Below are positions 56,958 through 64,000 of a DNA stretch of 64,000 bases, in pieces. Within the stretch, counting starts at the first letter, position 1. Each line of letters starts with the position of its first letter. The stretch spans positions 50,443 to 114,442 of the forward strand of contig NZ_QPMH01000011.1 of assembly GCF_003344765.1 (NCBI RefSeq), written 5' to 3'. Source of the DNA: Ferruginivarius sediminum (GTDB taxonomy: Bacteria; Pseudomonadota; Alphaproteobacteria; Kiloniellales; Rhodovibrionaceae). The notes beneath the pieces were generated by a model that was not told the DNA's origin, did no database searches, and worked only from the letters and a program-made list of their open reading frames with translations. The position numbers and the translations under genes were made by a program.

Positions 56958-57773
56958 TCACGCCTTCAGCTTGTAGCCGGTCGCGATCATGCGATGGGTC
57001 CACAGCATCAGCACGGCGTTCACCGCCAGCACCAGCACCGCGCCGACCGCGATGCTGCCGTCGGCATGCCCGATGAAGCCATAGCGCAGCCCGTCGATCA
57101 TGTAGAAGAACGGGTTCACGAACGCCGCGATGTGCCACTCCTCGGGCAGGCGCTGGATCGAGTAGAAGGTGCCCGACAGGAAGCTGAGCGGCGTGATGAC
57201 GAAGTTGGTGATCGCCGCCAGATGATCGAACTTCTCCGCCCAGATGCCGCCGATCATGCCCAGGAGCGACAGCATCAGCGAGGCCATGAAGGCGTAGTAA
57301 ACGATCGCTATGGGGTCGTGAATCTCCACCGGCGCGAACGGCAAAAGGCCGATCAGCACGGCAACGCCGACCATCAGGCCGCGCGTCACCCCGCCCATTG
57401 CGAAGCCCACCGTCAGCTCGGTCGCCGAGAGCGGCGGCATCAGCACGTCCACGATGTTGCCCTGGACCTTGGCGATCAGGATCGACGACGAGGTGTTCGC
57501 GAACGAGTTCTGCACCAGCGTCATCATGATAAGGCCCGGCGCCAGGAACTGCGGATAGGGCACGCCGCCCGCCGTCTCCACCGCCCGGCCGAGGGCCAGG
57601 TTGAAGATCAGGAAAAACAGCAGCGCGGTCACCAGCGGCGCCGCCAGGGTCTGGGCGAAAACGTTGAGGAATCGCCAGACCTCTTTCATGTAAAGAGTCC
57701 ACAGACCGCGCCAGTTGACGCGGCCCACGACGCGCGGGCGCGGCGGGTCGCCGCTGATCGGCTTCAGTTCCAT
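56958..57773 (-). CDS. ABC-2 type transporter permease (NodJ-like)
   Basis: A 271-residue permease similar in layout to its neighbour: WRGLWTLYMKEVWRFLNVFA at the N terminus, then LFFLIFNLALG, QFLAPGLIMMTLVQNSFANT, VQGNIVDVLMPPLSATELTV, PLSFLSGTFYSIQRLPEEWH and NPFFYMIDGLRYGFIGHADG. The last motifs are typical of NodJ-like exporters. ATG 57773 is used because the longer frame upstream has no homology. The two permeases may form a heterodimer; the ATP-binding subunit must be encoded elsewhere. Confidence 0.9.
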   Translation of the reverse strand: MELKPISGDPPRPRVVGRVNWRGLWTLYMKEVWRFLNVFAQTLAAPLVTALLFFLIFNLALGRAVETAGGVPYPQFLAPGLIMMTLVQNSFANTSSSILIAKVQGNIVDVLMPPLSATELTVGFAMGGVTRGLMVGVAVLIGLLPFAPVEIHDPIAIVYYAFMASLMLSLLGMIGGIWAEKFDHLAAITNFVITPLSFLSGTFYSIQRLPEEWHIAAFVNPFFYMIDGLRYGFIGHADGSIAVGAVLVLAVNAVLMLWTHRMIATGYKLKA

Positions 57774-57857
57774 AAGGCCCCAAATAAGACGCGAGCGCGC
57801 CGGGAGCAAGCCGCGACTGGTTGCGCGGCGTGCAACCGTGCCATGCTGGCAAGCATC

Positions 57858-58478
57858 ATGATGGATTCGAAGCCCAACAGCCGCGGCACCGGCGAATACG
57901 CGCGCGAACGCAAGCAGCGCGGGCCGAAGCGCGCCACGCCGGAATACCTGGAGAAGGCGGCGCTGCATTACCTGGAGCGCTATGCCAGTTCCGCCGCCAA
58001 CCTGCGCCGCGTGCTGATGGGCAAGGTGGAACGCTCCGCCCGCGCCCACGGCACCGACCGCGAGGACGGCGCGCGCGCGGTGGAGCACATCCTGCGCCGG
58101 TTCCTCGACAGCGGCCTGCTGGACGACCGGGCCTATGCCGAGGGCCGCGCCGTCACGCTGCACCGCGCCGGGCACAGCATGCCGGCGATCCGCGCGCGCC
58201 TGGGACAGAAAGGCATCGACGCGGACACCATCGACGCCGCGCTGGAACGCCTGGAGGACGAGGCGGCGAAACCGGAACTGGCCGCCGCCCTCCGCTATGC
58301 CCGCAAGCGGCGCCTCGGCCCCTACCGCCGCGACGGCCGGCGCGAGAGGCGCGAGCGGGACATGGCCGCCCTGGCGCGCAAGGGCTTCCCGCCCGACCTT
58401 GCCCGCCGCATCGTGGACGCCGACGACCTGGCGGAGCTTGAGGAAGAGGCCGGCGCCCTGCCCGGCCCGCTGGGCTGA
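57858..58478 (+). CDS. RecX family regulatory protein
   Basis: A 206-residue helical protein with the three-helix repeats of RecX: EKAALHYLERYASSAANLRR, HILRRFLDSGLLDDRAYAEG, ITLHR-like AVTLHRAGHSMPAIRARLGQ, and RRERDMAALARKGFPPDLAR. RecX binds and restrains RecA filaments. It is longer than E. coli RecX because of a basic N-terminal tail. recA is not adjacent. An ATG at 57843 is also in frame. It is convergent with the MscS gene, only three bases apart. Confidence 0.85.
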   Translation: MMDSKPNSRGTGEYARERKQRGPKRATPEYLEKAALHYLERYASSAANLRRVLMGKVERSARAHGTDREDGARAVEHILRRFLDSGLLDDRAYAEGRAVTLHRAGHSMPAIRARLGQKGIDADTIDAALERLEDEAAKPELAAALRYARKRRLGPYRRDGRRERRERDMAALARKGFPPDLARRIVDADDLAELEEEAGALPGPLG

Positions 58479-58481
58479 GGC

Positions 58482-60878
58482 TCAATCGCCTTCCGGCCGG
58501 CCGCTGACGTCGGCGTCCGGCGTGGTCGAGGTCGGCTCCTCGATCGCCGTGCCGCCGCCTTCCGTACTGCCGCCGGTCTGGACCCGTGCCGGGGATTGCA
58601 GCGCCACCCGCGCCGGCGGCGCCTCGCCCGCCTTGTCGGTGCCGAAGTAGAGCGTGCGGTGCGGGAAGGGAATCTCCACGCCGACCTCGTCGAACAGCTT
58701 CTTGGTGCGGCGCAGGAACTCGCGGCGCACGCCCCAGTGCATCAGCGGCCGGGTCTTCAGCCGCACGCGCACGTCGACCGCGCTGTCGCCCAGGTTGTTC
58801 ACGCCGAAGACTTCCAGGTCGCCGACGATCCTCGGCCCCCAGTCCGGGTCCTGCTTCAATTCCCCCCCGACGCGGCGCAGCAGCTCGATCACCTCGTCGG
58901 TGTCCTCGCGATAGGCCACGCCGACGTCGATCACCGCATAGCCGTAGTCGCGCGCATGATTGAGGATCGTCGTCACCTCGCTGAACGGCACGACATGGAG
59001 CCCGCCCGAGAGATCGCGCAGCGACAGCGTGCGGATCGTCATGCTCTCCACCTCGCCCGAGTGGCCGCCGACATCCACCCAGTCGCCCACCGACAGGCTG
59101 TCCTCCACCAGGATGAACACGCCGGTGATGACGTCCTTCACCAGCGTCTGCGCGCCGAAGCCGATGGCCAGGCCGACGACGCCGGCACCGGCCAGCAGCG
59201 GCCCGATGTTCAGCCCCAGCTCCGACAGCACGATCAGGACCACCAGCACGACCATCAGCACGCGCAGCGCGTTTCGCAGCAGCGGCAACAGCGTCATCAT
59301 CCGCGCGCTGCGCTTCGGGTCCTCGTGACGGCTGGCGCGGCGCAGCACCCGCTCGACCGCGGCGCTGAGGATTTCCCAGGCCGCCGCGGTGATGGCCAGG
59401 ATGAAGGCGATGGAGAACACCGTGGACAGCAACTGCCGGCCGGTGTCCGAGCCCAGCCAGTCCAGGATGCCGAAGCCCCAGACCTGCAAAACCAACAGCG
59501 CCGCAAGGCCGGTCACCGCCCAGCCGGCCACGCGCTGCAACCCCGGCAGGTATCGATTCGCCCGCGCTTCCAGGCCCGGATAGGCTTGGCGAAGATCGGC
59601 ACTGAGGTGGAAGCCGCGCGCGATAATGCGGTCGAGGGCCATGCGCACGACCCGCGCGGCGCCGATCACCACGAGGGTCAGAACCGTGGCCCGCGCCAGG
59701 AATTCGAACCCGCCGCGCACTTCCAGCGCCCAGACCCCATAGATCGCCAGCACATAGACGATGGCCAGCACGTGCCAGAGTTCCGCCAGCCGGCGCCGCA
59801 GGTTGCGCAGCGCGCTGCCCTCCTCGTCGCGCCCACGCAGCCAGCGGGCCGCCGCCTGCCGGTTCTGCAACACAAAGACGATCAGCAGCACGGCGACGGC
59901 GAGGCCCGCCAGCTTTTGCAGCACCGCCTGCGCGCCGGGATTGAGGCCCAGCAGCAGCAATGCCTCGGTGCCGAAGTAGCCGTAGATCGCGATCACCAGC
60001 ACGCGGCGCAGCCAGACATAAAGGTAGGCCGCCGTCTCGTCCGGCATCGCGAACAGGCGCAGCTTCGGCGCGGTGGGCTGCAGCACCGCCTTGCCGACAA
60101 CGCAGACCGCGCGGGAAATCACGCGGGCGTTGACCAGCGTCACCGCCACCAGCTTGGTCATGTAGTACATGCCGACCGCCGGCATCACCGCCGTCGCCGT
60201 GGCCGCGAAGGCGACGATGGGAATCACGTCCAGCAGCAGGCGGCCGAAGGCGGACAGCAGCCGCAGCACCAGCAGGTCGTTGGCCTTGCTCTCCAGCCGC
60301 AGCCGGGCCGGGCGCAGCATTCGCGCGACCAGCCACTCCACCGCCAGACCGGCGCCCAGCACCAGGATCAGCTTGCCCGCAATGCCGAACCAGCGCTCGC
60401 GGGTCTGCGGATCGGCGAACCCGGCGGCAAGCTCGCCCAGCGCCTGGGGTATCCGCTCCAGCGCGCGGGCCGTCTGGCCAAGCTGGTTGCCGACCGCGTC
60501 GAGGCGTCTGGAGACATCCTGGAGGATGCGCCCGCCCAGCCCCTCGGCCTGCGGCCGTGTCTCGGACGTCGCCTCCGCCGATTCGCCCTGCCGCTTGGTT
60601 TCGATCAGGGCGTTGAGCTGCTTGACGAAGGCCTCGCGCCTGGCCGGGTCCTGCAGCGTGTCGACCAGCGTTTGCAGTTCCTCGGTACTGGCCTGCGCGG
60701 GGGTACTGGCCTGCGCGGGGGCGCTGGCCTGCGCGGGTGCCTCGGGAGCGGAAGCGCCGGTGTCCGCCCCTTGCTGTTGCTGCGCATGCGCCGGAGCGGA
60801 AGGCACCGCGCACGATATCAGCAGGATGGCAAGGAAAGCACGCAGGACACGACCATGAATCGGCAGGGTGGCGGGCAA
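58482..60878 (-). CDS. Large MscS-family mechanosensitive channel
   Basis: A 798-residue inner-membrane channel. A signal peptide (ending APAHA-Q, about residue 36) is followed by a periplasmic region with a PAQAS(T/A) repeat, then several membrane helices. The MscS core is near the C-terminal third: LLAGAGVVGLAIGFGAQTLV (pore helix), VKDVITGVFILVEDSLSVGD, GEVESMTIRTLSLRDLSGGL, HVVPFSEVTTILNHARDY. It resembles YbiO/YnaI-type channels and protects against osmotic downshock. The TTG start at 60878 was chosen because GGAG lies nine bases upstream and the signal peptide begins there. Confidence 0.92.
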   Translation of the reverse strand: MPATLPIHGRVLRAFLAILLISCAVPSAPAHAQQQQGADTGASAPEAPAQASAPAQASTPAQASTEELQTLVDTLQDPARREAFVKQLNALIETKRQGESAEATSETRPQAEGLGGRILQDVSRRLDAVGNQLGQTARALERIPQALGELAAGFADPQTRERWFGIAGKLILVLGAGLAVEWLVARMLRPARLRLESKANDLLVLRLLSAFGRLLLDVIPIVAFAATATAVMPAVGMYYMTKLVAVTLVNARVISRAVCVVGKAVLQPTAPKLRLFAMPDETAAYLYVWLRRVLVIAIYGYFGTEALLLLGLNPGAQAVLQKLAGLAVAVLLIVFVLQNRQAAARWLRGRDEEGSALRNLRRRLAELWHVLAIVYVLAIYGVWALEVRGGFEFLARATVLTLVVIGAARVVRMALDRIIARGFHLSADLRQAYPGLEARANRYLPGLQRVAGWAVTGLAALLVLQVWGFGILDWLGSDTGRQLLSTVFSIAFILAITAAAWEILSAAVERVLRRASRHEDPKRSARMMTLLPLLRNALRVLMVVLVVLIVLSELGLNIGPLLAGAGVVGLAIGFGAQTLVKDVITGVFILVEDSLSVGDWVDVGGHSGEVESMTIRTLSLRDLSGGLHVVPFSEVTTILNHARDYGYAVIDVGVAYREDTDEVIELLRRVGGELKQDPDWGPRIVGDLEVFGVNNLGDSAVDVRVRLKTRPLMHWGVRREFLRRTKKLFDEVGVEIPFPHRTLYFGTDKAGEAPPARVALQSPARVQTGGSTEGGGTAIEEPTSTTPDADVSGRPEGD
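60685..60738 (-). repeat. Three tandem 18-bp units inside the MscS gene
   Basis: Units start at 60685, 60703 and 60721; the first two are identical and the third differs at three positions. On the coding strand they give repeated PAQAST/PAQASA residues just after the signal peptide. Such in-frame repeats change number by slippage. Confidence 0.85.
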
Positions 60879-61168
60879 GGGTCGACGCTCCTTTATGCTG
60901 CACGACGTCCGCTTAGCGTTGGGACTGGATCGGTGCAAGAGACGATGACGGGGCAGGCCATCCGTCGAGATGACCTCGGGCCGAGCCCCATCATCGGTAT
61001 CCTCGAAATTCGCGTAAACCCGACCAGATAGACGGGTACGCGCGAAACGGGCCGCCGGATCGCGCTTTCGCGGCCAGGGTCGCCCGCGGGCAATTGTCCG
61101 TCGCCCCGCCCTTCGCCGCGACGCACAGGGGCGTTAGACTGCACGGCGAGAAACGCCCAGGAGGTTCC

Positions 61169-61444
61169 GTGAGCGACGCCGCCGACAACACCGCAAGCGC
61201 CACGCGCCCCGACGACAGCGCCGCGCGCAAGGCCCGGCGCGCCGAACGCCGCCGCCGCGTGCGCGAGCGGCTGTTCGACGACTCCGTGCCCTCGCCCTGC
61301 ATCCAGGTCTGTCAGGTGGACGAAACCGACCACTGCATCGGCTGCCTCAGAAGCGTCGACGAGATCCGCGACTGGCCCATCATGACGGCCGAGGAAAAAC
61401 AGGAAACCCTCGCCCGGATCGAGACGCGCAAGGCGAAGAAGTGA
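61169..61444 (+). CDS. DUF1289 family cysteine-rich protein
   Basis: A 91-residue protein. The basic N-terminal half is rich in Ala/Arg; the DUF1289 core is VPSPCIQVCQVDETDHCIGC followed by LRSVDEIRDWPIMTAEEKQE. Four Cys in CxxxC...CxxC spacing could hold a metal or Fe-S cluster; function unknown. The GTG start at 61169 has AGGAGG five bases upstream. It is followed by a terminator hairpin. Confidence 0.88.
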   Translation: MSDAADNTASATRPDDSAARKARRAERRRRVRERLFDDSVPSPCIQVCQVDETDHCIGCLRSVDEIRDWPIMTAEEKQETLARIETRKAKK

Positions 61445-61472
61445 AGACAAGGGGCGGGAGCGCGCTCGTCCC

Positions 61473-61499
61473 GGTGCGTGGGGGACTCCACCACCTTTT
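61473..61499 (+). terminator. Intrinsic terminator after the DUF1289 gene
   Basis: GGTG(C)GTGG pairs with CCACCACC around GGGACT, an 8-bp stem with one bulge, followed by TTTTA. It lies 29 bases after the stop codon. Confidence 0.65.
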
Positions 61500-61753
61500 A
61501 TCTCTCAGTTGCCGGGGAGTGAGTCTTAGTCCTTGCGCTGGTCAGGGTTTAAGTGCGGCGACCCCACGCCGGGATTGCGTTCGAAAGCGGACGTGGAAAC
61601 TGCTCGGTGGTGAGCCAAGTTTTGGCTCGAATCAATCAAAACGAGCTGTAGCAGAGTGTTTCATCACTCACGTGGATGTGCAGGTAGGGGCATGGACCAA
61701 TACAACCCTGGGACGGTGTGAGGGCGACGCACAACAACGATGCGAACCGGCAG

Positions 61754-61934
61754 CTTGTGCCGCACTGTCTGCGCCTTACCTTCCGTGGTAAAATCCTATC
61801 CAAGGGGCTTCACTCGGGCGTGGGATGGGCCAGAAGCTGGTGGGGCGCAAGACGATCTGACGACGTTGCAGTATAGTCATCTCGCTCCCAGCAGCCTCGA
61901 CGAAGCTGTTTCGCTCCTAGAAACTGCTGAATAA
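61754..61934 (+). pseudogene. Decayed C terminus of a tyrosine recombinase (phage-type integrase)
   Basis: Two frames together recall the end of a tyrosine integrase. At 61760 PHCLRLTF resembles the HxLRHTF box. In another frame, DLTTLQYSHLAPSSLDEAVS then LLETAE-stop at 61934 matches the box with the nucleophilic Tyr (TxxYxHLAP) and the usual C-terminal helix. The frame changes between them and no catalytic domain survives upstream, so it is a relic. The rest of 61500-62024 shows no gene I recognise. Confidence 0.6.
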
Positions 61935-62024
61935 GTACACATAAGAGGCTTGCTTAGAGCGTGAATATCCAACCATTCGGAAAAGGTACAGATCAAGAAG
62001 AATTAATCGCTGGCGAGGGGGCAA

Positions 62025-62726
62025 ATGGCAACCGACAAATCTGTGGTTGAAGCAGTTGCAAAAGCTATTTACGAATCGGACGTTCGTCGGCTCGACGAGC
62101 TAGTCGATGCCTTCGACTTAAACATTGACGAATTTGAACCATTTTTTACTGGACTGAAAGACGAAAGTGATAGAGCGATAGGTGTCCTCGCTTTCACTTA
62201 TATTGAAACAGTTTGTACAGATTTGATGTCTCAACATTTGAGCGATGATATTCCGGGCGGAAAGCGCCGTCTTTTCGATTCTAACGGCCCGCTTTCTACT
62301 GTTTCATCTCGTTTTCTACTGGCGCGGTCTCTAAATTGGATTTCTAGTAGTACATTTTCAAGCCTAAGCGCCCTGCGAAAAATAAGAAACGAGTTCGCGC
62401 ATAGCCACACGGCTACTGATTTCCAAAACACACGTATTCATGACCTTATTTCATCTATTCCTTCGTTCGAGCAGGCCCCACTAGACGCTACCGGGGAAGA
62501 ATGGTCACTTTGTACTAGGCATGTTTTTCATCTTCGAAGCATTTATATCTGCTCAAAAATGATGGAAGAGCTTATTTCAGCTCCTATCGCTACTCGCATG
62601 GGGTTGCCGCCTGGAACCGGCGTCAGCCGACCTTTCGACGAGCTACCGCAACGCATCAAAGATATAAGGCTTACAGTGGCCTCGACTATGCTCGCCGTAT
62701 TGAATGGTTCGCCAGAGCTGCAATGA
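62025..62726 (+). CDS. MltR-like protein, unknown role
   Basis: A 233-residue protein in AT-rich DNA unlike its surroundings. Residues about 40-150 match the MltR (mannitol repressor) fold: LKDESDRAIGVLAFTYIETV, NGPLSTVSSRFLLARSLNWI and LSALRKIRNEFAHSHTATDF. The KIRNEFAHS motif is also HEPN-like (RxxxxH-type region). MltR proteins act as small regulators, but many relatives in mobile regions have no known job. GAGGGGG precedes the ATG. It lies next to an integrase relic, suggesting arrival on a mobile element. Confidence 0.75.
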   Translation: MATDKSVVEAVAKAIYESDVRRLDELVDAFDLNIDEFEPFFTGLKDESDRAIGVLAFTYIETVCTDLMSQHLSDDIPGGKRRLFDSNGPLSTVSSRFLLARSLNWISSSTFSSLSALRKIRNEFAHSHTATDFQNTRIHDLISSIPSFEQAPLDATGEEWSLCTRHVFHLRSIYICSKMMEELISAPIATRMGLPPGTGVSRPFDELPQRIKDIRLTVASTMLAVLNGSPELQ

Positions 62727-62751
62727 AGTTGCTATATTGCTCCTAGATTTT

Positions 62752-62783
62752 AAACGTCCGCTCTTGGCCCCATCCGGACGTTT
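62752..62783 (+). terminator. Hairpin after the MltR-like gene
   Basis: AAACGTCCG and CGGACGTTT form a perfect 9-bp stem with a 14-base loop, 25 bases after the stop. The downstream sequence is CAAGCCTTCTTTCT, a loose T-rich run. Confidence 0.55.
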
Positions 62784-63194
62784 CAAGCCTTCTTTCTAAT
62801 TGGCCGTTCCACCCCCCGAAGCAGACTCGGGTGTGTCAGTTACCCTCTAAACGTGCAAAACTTGCCAACACCATTCATCTTGACGCGTCCCCGCGCATAT
62901 GCGGAGATGCGGGTGGGGTGTGACAGCCCCTCAAAGTAACGCCCAGTGCTCCCGGTCCTGGCTTGGGCCGGCACGGGTAACGTGCTAAAAGCCTCGCCCA
63001 CACGCGGTTCGCCGCGTTCGTGGAACGATAGCTCGTGGCCCTTACACGGTTGGGGCCGGGAGCCGGTGGTGCATGTCCAAGGCTTCGGCCCAAAGACCGC
63101 CGGACCTTTTTGCGTTACTTTGAAGGTTGTCACCTCCCGGCCGCCGCGTGGGTTGCGCGGCGGCTGTTCCCTTGGGACGTCTGGGAGGACAGCC
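62784..63194. other. Non-coding stretch before the exported-protein gene
   Basis: About 410 bases with no convincing frame. Composition shifts from mixed to GC-rich near 63040. Several short inverted repeats are present but none is outstanding. The leader of the next gene carries GGAGG at 63184-63188. Confidence 0.45.
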
Positions 63195-63728
63195 GTGTTG
63201 CCTGTGCCGCGTGTGTTCGCGCTTCTGCTTACCGCCGTGTTCTGCATGCCCGTCGCGTCCGCCGCGCCGCGCGGTTCCGGGCAGGCGCTGGAGGCGGCGA
63301 TGGTGGAGGTGCTGCGCGAGCACGGCTTCGACGTCCACGACCTGGGCAATCCCGACAGCATCGAGATCGGCGACAACCCCTCCCCGCGCCGGGCGTGGCG
63401 GCATGTGCGCTACACCACGATCTACGGCCACGGTGGCAGCATCGACTTCGTGCTCGACGCGCCGCCGTTCGGCAAGCCGGTGTGGGTGGAGGCGATGCGC
63501 CAGGAGACGCGCGGCAGCCTGGACGAGCGGTTGCCCTATCTGCTGTCGAACGCGCGCCTCGCGTTTCCCGATGTGCATGTCGTGCTGGTGCTGGAAGGCC
63601 CCGGCTGGCGTCCGGGTGCGCTCGCCTGGGCGCTGCGCCGGGCGGCGGAGATCGACGACAAGCAGGTGGAGGTGATGGGGTTGGAGATGTTCCGGCACTG
63701 GCTGACGCGGCGGTTGGCCGGGGAGTGA
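63195..63728 (+). CDS. Exported protein of unknown function
   Basis: A 177-residue protein with a signal peptide (VFALLLTAVFCMPVASA, cleavage near residue 22). The mature part contains ALEAAMVEVLREHGFDVHDL, SIDFVLDAPPFGKPVWVEAM, RQETRGSLDERLPYLLSNAR and VVLVLEGPGWRPGALAWALR. The order helix, D-strand, V(E)xM strand weakly recalls PD-(D/E)XK nuclease folds, with Met in place of the catalytic Lys; this is only a guess. The start is GTG 63195 (or TTG 63198), six bases after GGAGG. It has high GC, unlike the MltR-like gene. Confidence 0.7.
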   Translation: MLPVPRVFALLLTAVFCMPVASAAPRGSGQALEAAMVEVLREHGFDVHDLGNPDSIEIGDNPSPRRAWRHVRYTTIYGHGGSIDFVLDAPPFGKPVWVEAMRQETRGSLDERLPYLLSNARLAFPDVHVVLVLEGPGWRPGALAWALRRAAEIDDKQVEVMGLEMFRHWLTRRLAGE

Positions 63729-63761
63729 GGGCGGTGGGTTCGCGGCTACCCCCTCATCCTG

Positions 63762-63790
63762 CCCTTCTCCCCCGACGCGGGGGAGAAGGG
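63762..63790. repeat. REP-like hairpin, copy 1
   Basis: CCCTTCTCCCCCG, loop ACG, CGGGGGAGAAGGG: a perfect 13-bp stem preceded by CCCCTCATCCTG. It has the form of extragenic palindromes common in alphaproteobacteria. Copy 2 is in opposite orientation. Confidence 0.75.
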
Positions 63791-63860
63791 ACGATAATCG
63801 TGGGGGGACGGCTACCCCGCGCTGACGGTGTGGAGTAGTCGAGTCGGTGCGTTTATCGCG

Positions 63861-63887
63861 CCCTCTCCCCCGCGTCGGGGGAGAGGG
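63861..63887. repeat. REP-like hairpin, copy 2 (inverted)
   Basis: CCCTCTCCCCCG, loop CGT, CGGGGGAGAGGG, followed by ACGGGGTGAG. Read on the minus strand it has the same head and stem as copy 1, so the two form an inverted pair 70 bases apart, directly next to the IS110 transposase end. Confidence 0.75.
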
Positions 63888-63910
63888 ACGGGGTGAGCAA
63901 CTGTCTTTCA

Positions 63911-64000
63911 TCATGCCGCTTTTGGCTGCCAGGGCGTGTTGTCGCGAAGCATGGCGTTGAGGATGGTGATCATCTTGCGCATGACGGCGACAATGGCGAC
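63911..64000 (-). mobile_element. IS110-family transposase, C-terminal end only
   Basis: The minus frame from the right edge reads VAIVAVMRKMITILNAMLRD then NTPWQPKAA-stop at 63911. The MRKxxxxLNAxxRDxxPW ending is typical of IS110-family DEDD/serine transposases. Only 29 residues are in the window. The element's end must lie within the roughly 20 bases between the stop and the REP-like hairpin. Confidence 0.75.

Overview
The window is GC-rich, densely packed bacterial chromosome. Gene content points to an alphaproteobacterium of the Rhodospirillales type: an Azospirillum-like GltB with a 36-residue propeptide, the order kdsD-lptC-lptA-lptB-rpoN-hpf-ptsN, hsp20 beside a DUF1150 gene, argD-argF-hslO, and a heterotetrameric sarcosine oxidase. 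The species cannot be named from the sequence. Everything was read by eye, so start codons and family names are judgements and no database was searched.

Layout. 1-3980: an SDR/epimerase (cut by the left edge), an exported TPR protein, a membrane protein, a GST and a ZIP metal transporter. 4132-7438: an accessory stretch. It holds two divergent HTH regulators with two dyads between them (one a CI/S24-like protein lacking the catalytic Ser), a Panacea-domain gene coupled to a small membrane protein, and a class II tRNA with a Leu-type body but an apparent UGG anticodon. 7439-13906: glutamate synthase (gltB, gltD) with a small membrane-protein gene between. 14270-23217: uppP, an NDUFA9-like protein, RNase D, then the cell-envelope and nitrogen-PTS block (kdsD, lptCAB, rpoN, hpf, ptsN). 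23317-31766: DUF1150 and Hsp20, an orphan CoxL-like molybdenum hydroxylase, a BKACE enzyme, a Zn alcohol dehydrogenase, an orphan hybrid-less histidine kinase, an L,D-transpeptidase and a PCu(A)C copper chaperone. 31767-32604: no recognised gene, but four consecutive hairpins.

33205-38264 encodes sarcosine oxidase (soxBDAG), which makes glycine and a one-carbon unit from sarcosine. Next come a Nfu protein with a duplicated NifU domain and an ATP-grasp ligase. 41916-46360 is a LysR regulator followed by a second ATP-grasp and a CocE-type hydrolase, with dyads before the regulator and before the ATP-grasp gene. 46405-51134 (minus strand) is a biotin-transport operon, bioM-bioN-bioY, followed by an acyl-CoA ligase and a thiolase, recalling the yhfUTS set of Bacillus. 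51289-55035 holds a lipoprotein gene and argD-argF-hslO. 55216-55954 is a HigBA-like toxin-antitoxin pair whose toxin has a one-base frameshift. Then come two tandem ABC-2 permeases with no ATPase nearby, recX, a large MscS channel and a DUF1289 gene.

61445-64000 is a second accessory region: a decayed tyrosine-integrase C terminus, an AT-rich MltR-like gene, an exported protein of unknown function, a head-to-head pair of REP-like hairpins, and the 3' end of an IS110-family transposase running off the right edge. The best candidates for something unusual are the tRNA at 6825-6931, the Panacea/small-membrane-protein pair beside it, the regulator switch at 4132-5547 and the hairpin array at 32215-32394.
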